Part shown: piece after piece, positions 43,365 through 43,750 of the stretch
Layout: each line of letters opens with the position of its first letter
Position numbering within the stretch: the stretch's first letter is position 1
Source of the DNA: UBA724 sp964229545
Lineage (GTDB): Bacteria > Bacteroidota > Bacteroidia > Flavobacteriales > Flavobacteriaceae
Assembly: GCA_964229545.1 (NCBI GenBank)
Contig: CAXRDP010000010.1
Span: forward strand, 1-43,750
Direction of reading: 5' to 3'
DNA: 43,750 bases
Notes under the pieces: generated by a model
What the model saw: only the letters and a program-made list of their open reading frames with translations
Databases searched by the model: none
Told to the model about the DNA's origin: nothing
Position numbers and translations under genes: made by a program

Positions 43365-43750
43365 CGGTTTTGAATTAAATCACCTACAATTTTGGCAGAG
43401 AGCAAACACAGGGGGATTCCTCCTCCGGGATGCACACTCCCCCCACAAAAATAGAGGTTTGAAATTTTTCGTGAAAAATTAGGGTGCCTTAAGAAAGCCG
43501 CCATGCGGTTGTTGCTGGCAGCCCCATACAGAGCGCCCTTAAAAGAATGGGTTTTTTCGGCTATGATAGGGGGTGTCATAATAAATTCTTCCTCAATAAG
43601 CTTTTCTAAATCTGCATGCAGCCTATTGCCTAATTTCTCTATCACTTGCTTGCGCAATTGCGCAACCAAGGCTTCCCAATCTTGCCCATTGTCATGAGGT
43701 GCATTGATCATCACAAACCAGTTTTCTTTGCCTTTGGGCGCATCAGCCAC
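43361..43750 (-). CDS. crtD: phytoene desaturase-family oxidoreductase (CrtD-like), C-terminal part
   Basis: The C-terminal 129 or more residues of a FAD-dependent carotenoid desaturase; the frame is open at the window edge, so the start is outside. The FAD-binding end LYFCGGSVHPGGGIPLCLL is the CrtI/CrtD family signature, and GALYGAASNNRMAAFLRHPN precedes it. The words INAPHDNGQDW and GGSVHPGGGIPL are closer to 1-hydroxycarotenoid 3,4-desaturase (CrtD) than to classical CrtI, and pairing with a CruF-like hydratase supports this. CrtI cannot be excluded. Confidence 0.75.
   Translation of the reverse strand: MADAPKGKENWFVMINAPHDNGQDWEALVAQLRKQVIEKLGNRLHADLEKLIEEEFIMTPPIIAEKTHSFKGALYGAASNNRMAAFLRHPNFSRKISNLYFCGGSVHPGGGIPLCLLSAKIVGDLIQNR

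Noticed and set aside
1..43750. CRISPR arrays, transposases, integrases or phage genes
   Set aside because: No regularly spaced repeat array and no transposase, integrase or structural phage protein was seen on either strand.

Overview
The window looks like a chromosome segment of a marine Bacteroidetes, most likely class Flavobacteriia. The basis is a SusC/SusD pair, type IX secretion (T9SS) C-terminal sorting domains, lipoproteins with acidic residues after the lipid cysteine, repeated TAnnTTTG promoter -7 boxes, little Shine-Dalgarno signal, and a CruF/CrtD-like carotenoid gene pair. Species cannot be named from the sequence.

Layout. (1) 1-14.8 kb is housekeeping: rsmA/ksgA (cut by the window edge), mgtE, a 2-hydroxyacid dehydrogenase, an ArsC-like reductase, aspartate kinase, a GNAT acetyltransferase, mfd, a helical/ACT-domain protein, yraN, metG (without the usual C-terminal tRNA-binding domain), a short ssb, a yefM-yoeB toxin-antitoxin pair with a clear 12-bp-phased operator, a small zinc-ribbon protein, a CBS-pair protein, an epimerase-like protein and a small lipoprotein. 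(2) 14.86-42.2 kb is one large polysaccharide utilization locus (PUL), all on the minus strand, whose enzymes point to laminarin or a related beta-1,3-glucan. (3) 42.2-42.65 kb is a non-coding region rich in hairpins, with a partial copy of the 3' end of the adjacent tRNA-Arg. (4) 42.65-43.75 kb holds tRNA-Arg(CCT) and the end of a carotenoid operon.

How the PUL should work (inference from family assignments and sorting signals). A T9SS-secreted multi-module binding protein and a T9SS-secreted GH16 are followed by a membrane-anchored propeller/Y_Y_Y/LuxR regulator. Then comes a tightly packed 13-gene operon: SusC, SusD, two PKD-type surface glycan-binding lipoproteins, a GH16 lipoprotein, a sugar-porter MFS, a clan GH-A glycosidase resembling GH158, a very large GH149-type beta-1,3-glucan phosphorylase, a GH17 lipoprotein, a GH3 lipoprotein, a GPH-type symporter and two GH17 proteins without signal peptides. 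Glucan would be bound and cut at the surface, imported by SusCD and trimmed in the periplasm. It would then cross the inner membrane by two unrelated transporters and be split in the cytosol both by phosphorolysis (yielding glucose-1-phosphate) and by the two cytosolic GH17 enzymes. The most interesting points are this mixed phosphorolytic/hydrolytic design, the leaderless GH17 pair, the non-catalytic T9SS protein, the terminator inside the leader of the T9SS GH16, and nested inverted repeats in front of both PUL transcription units.
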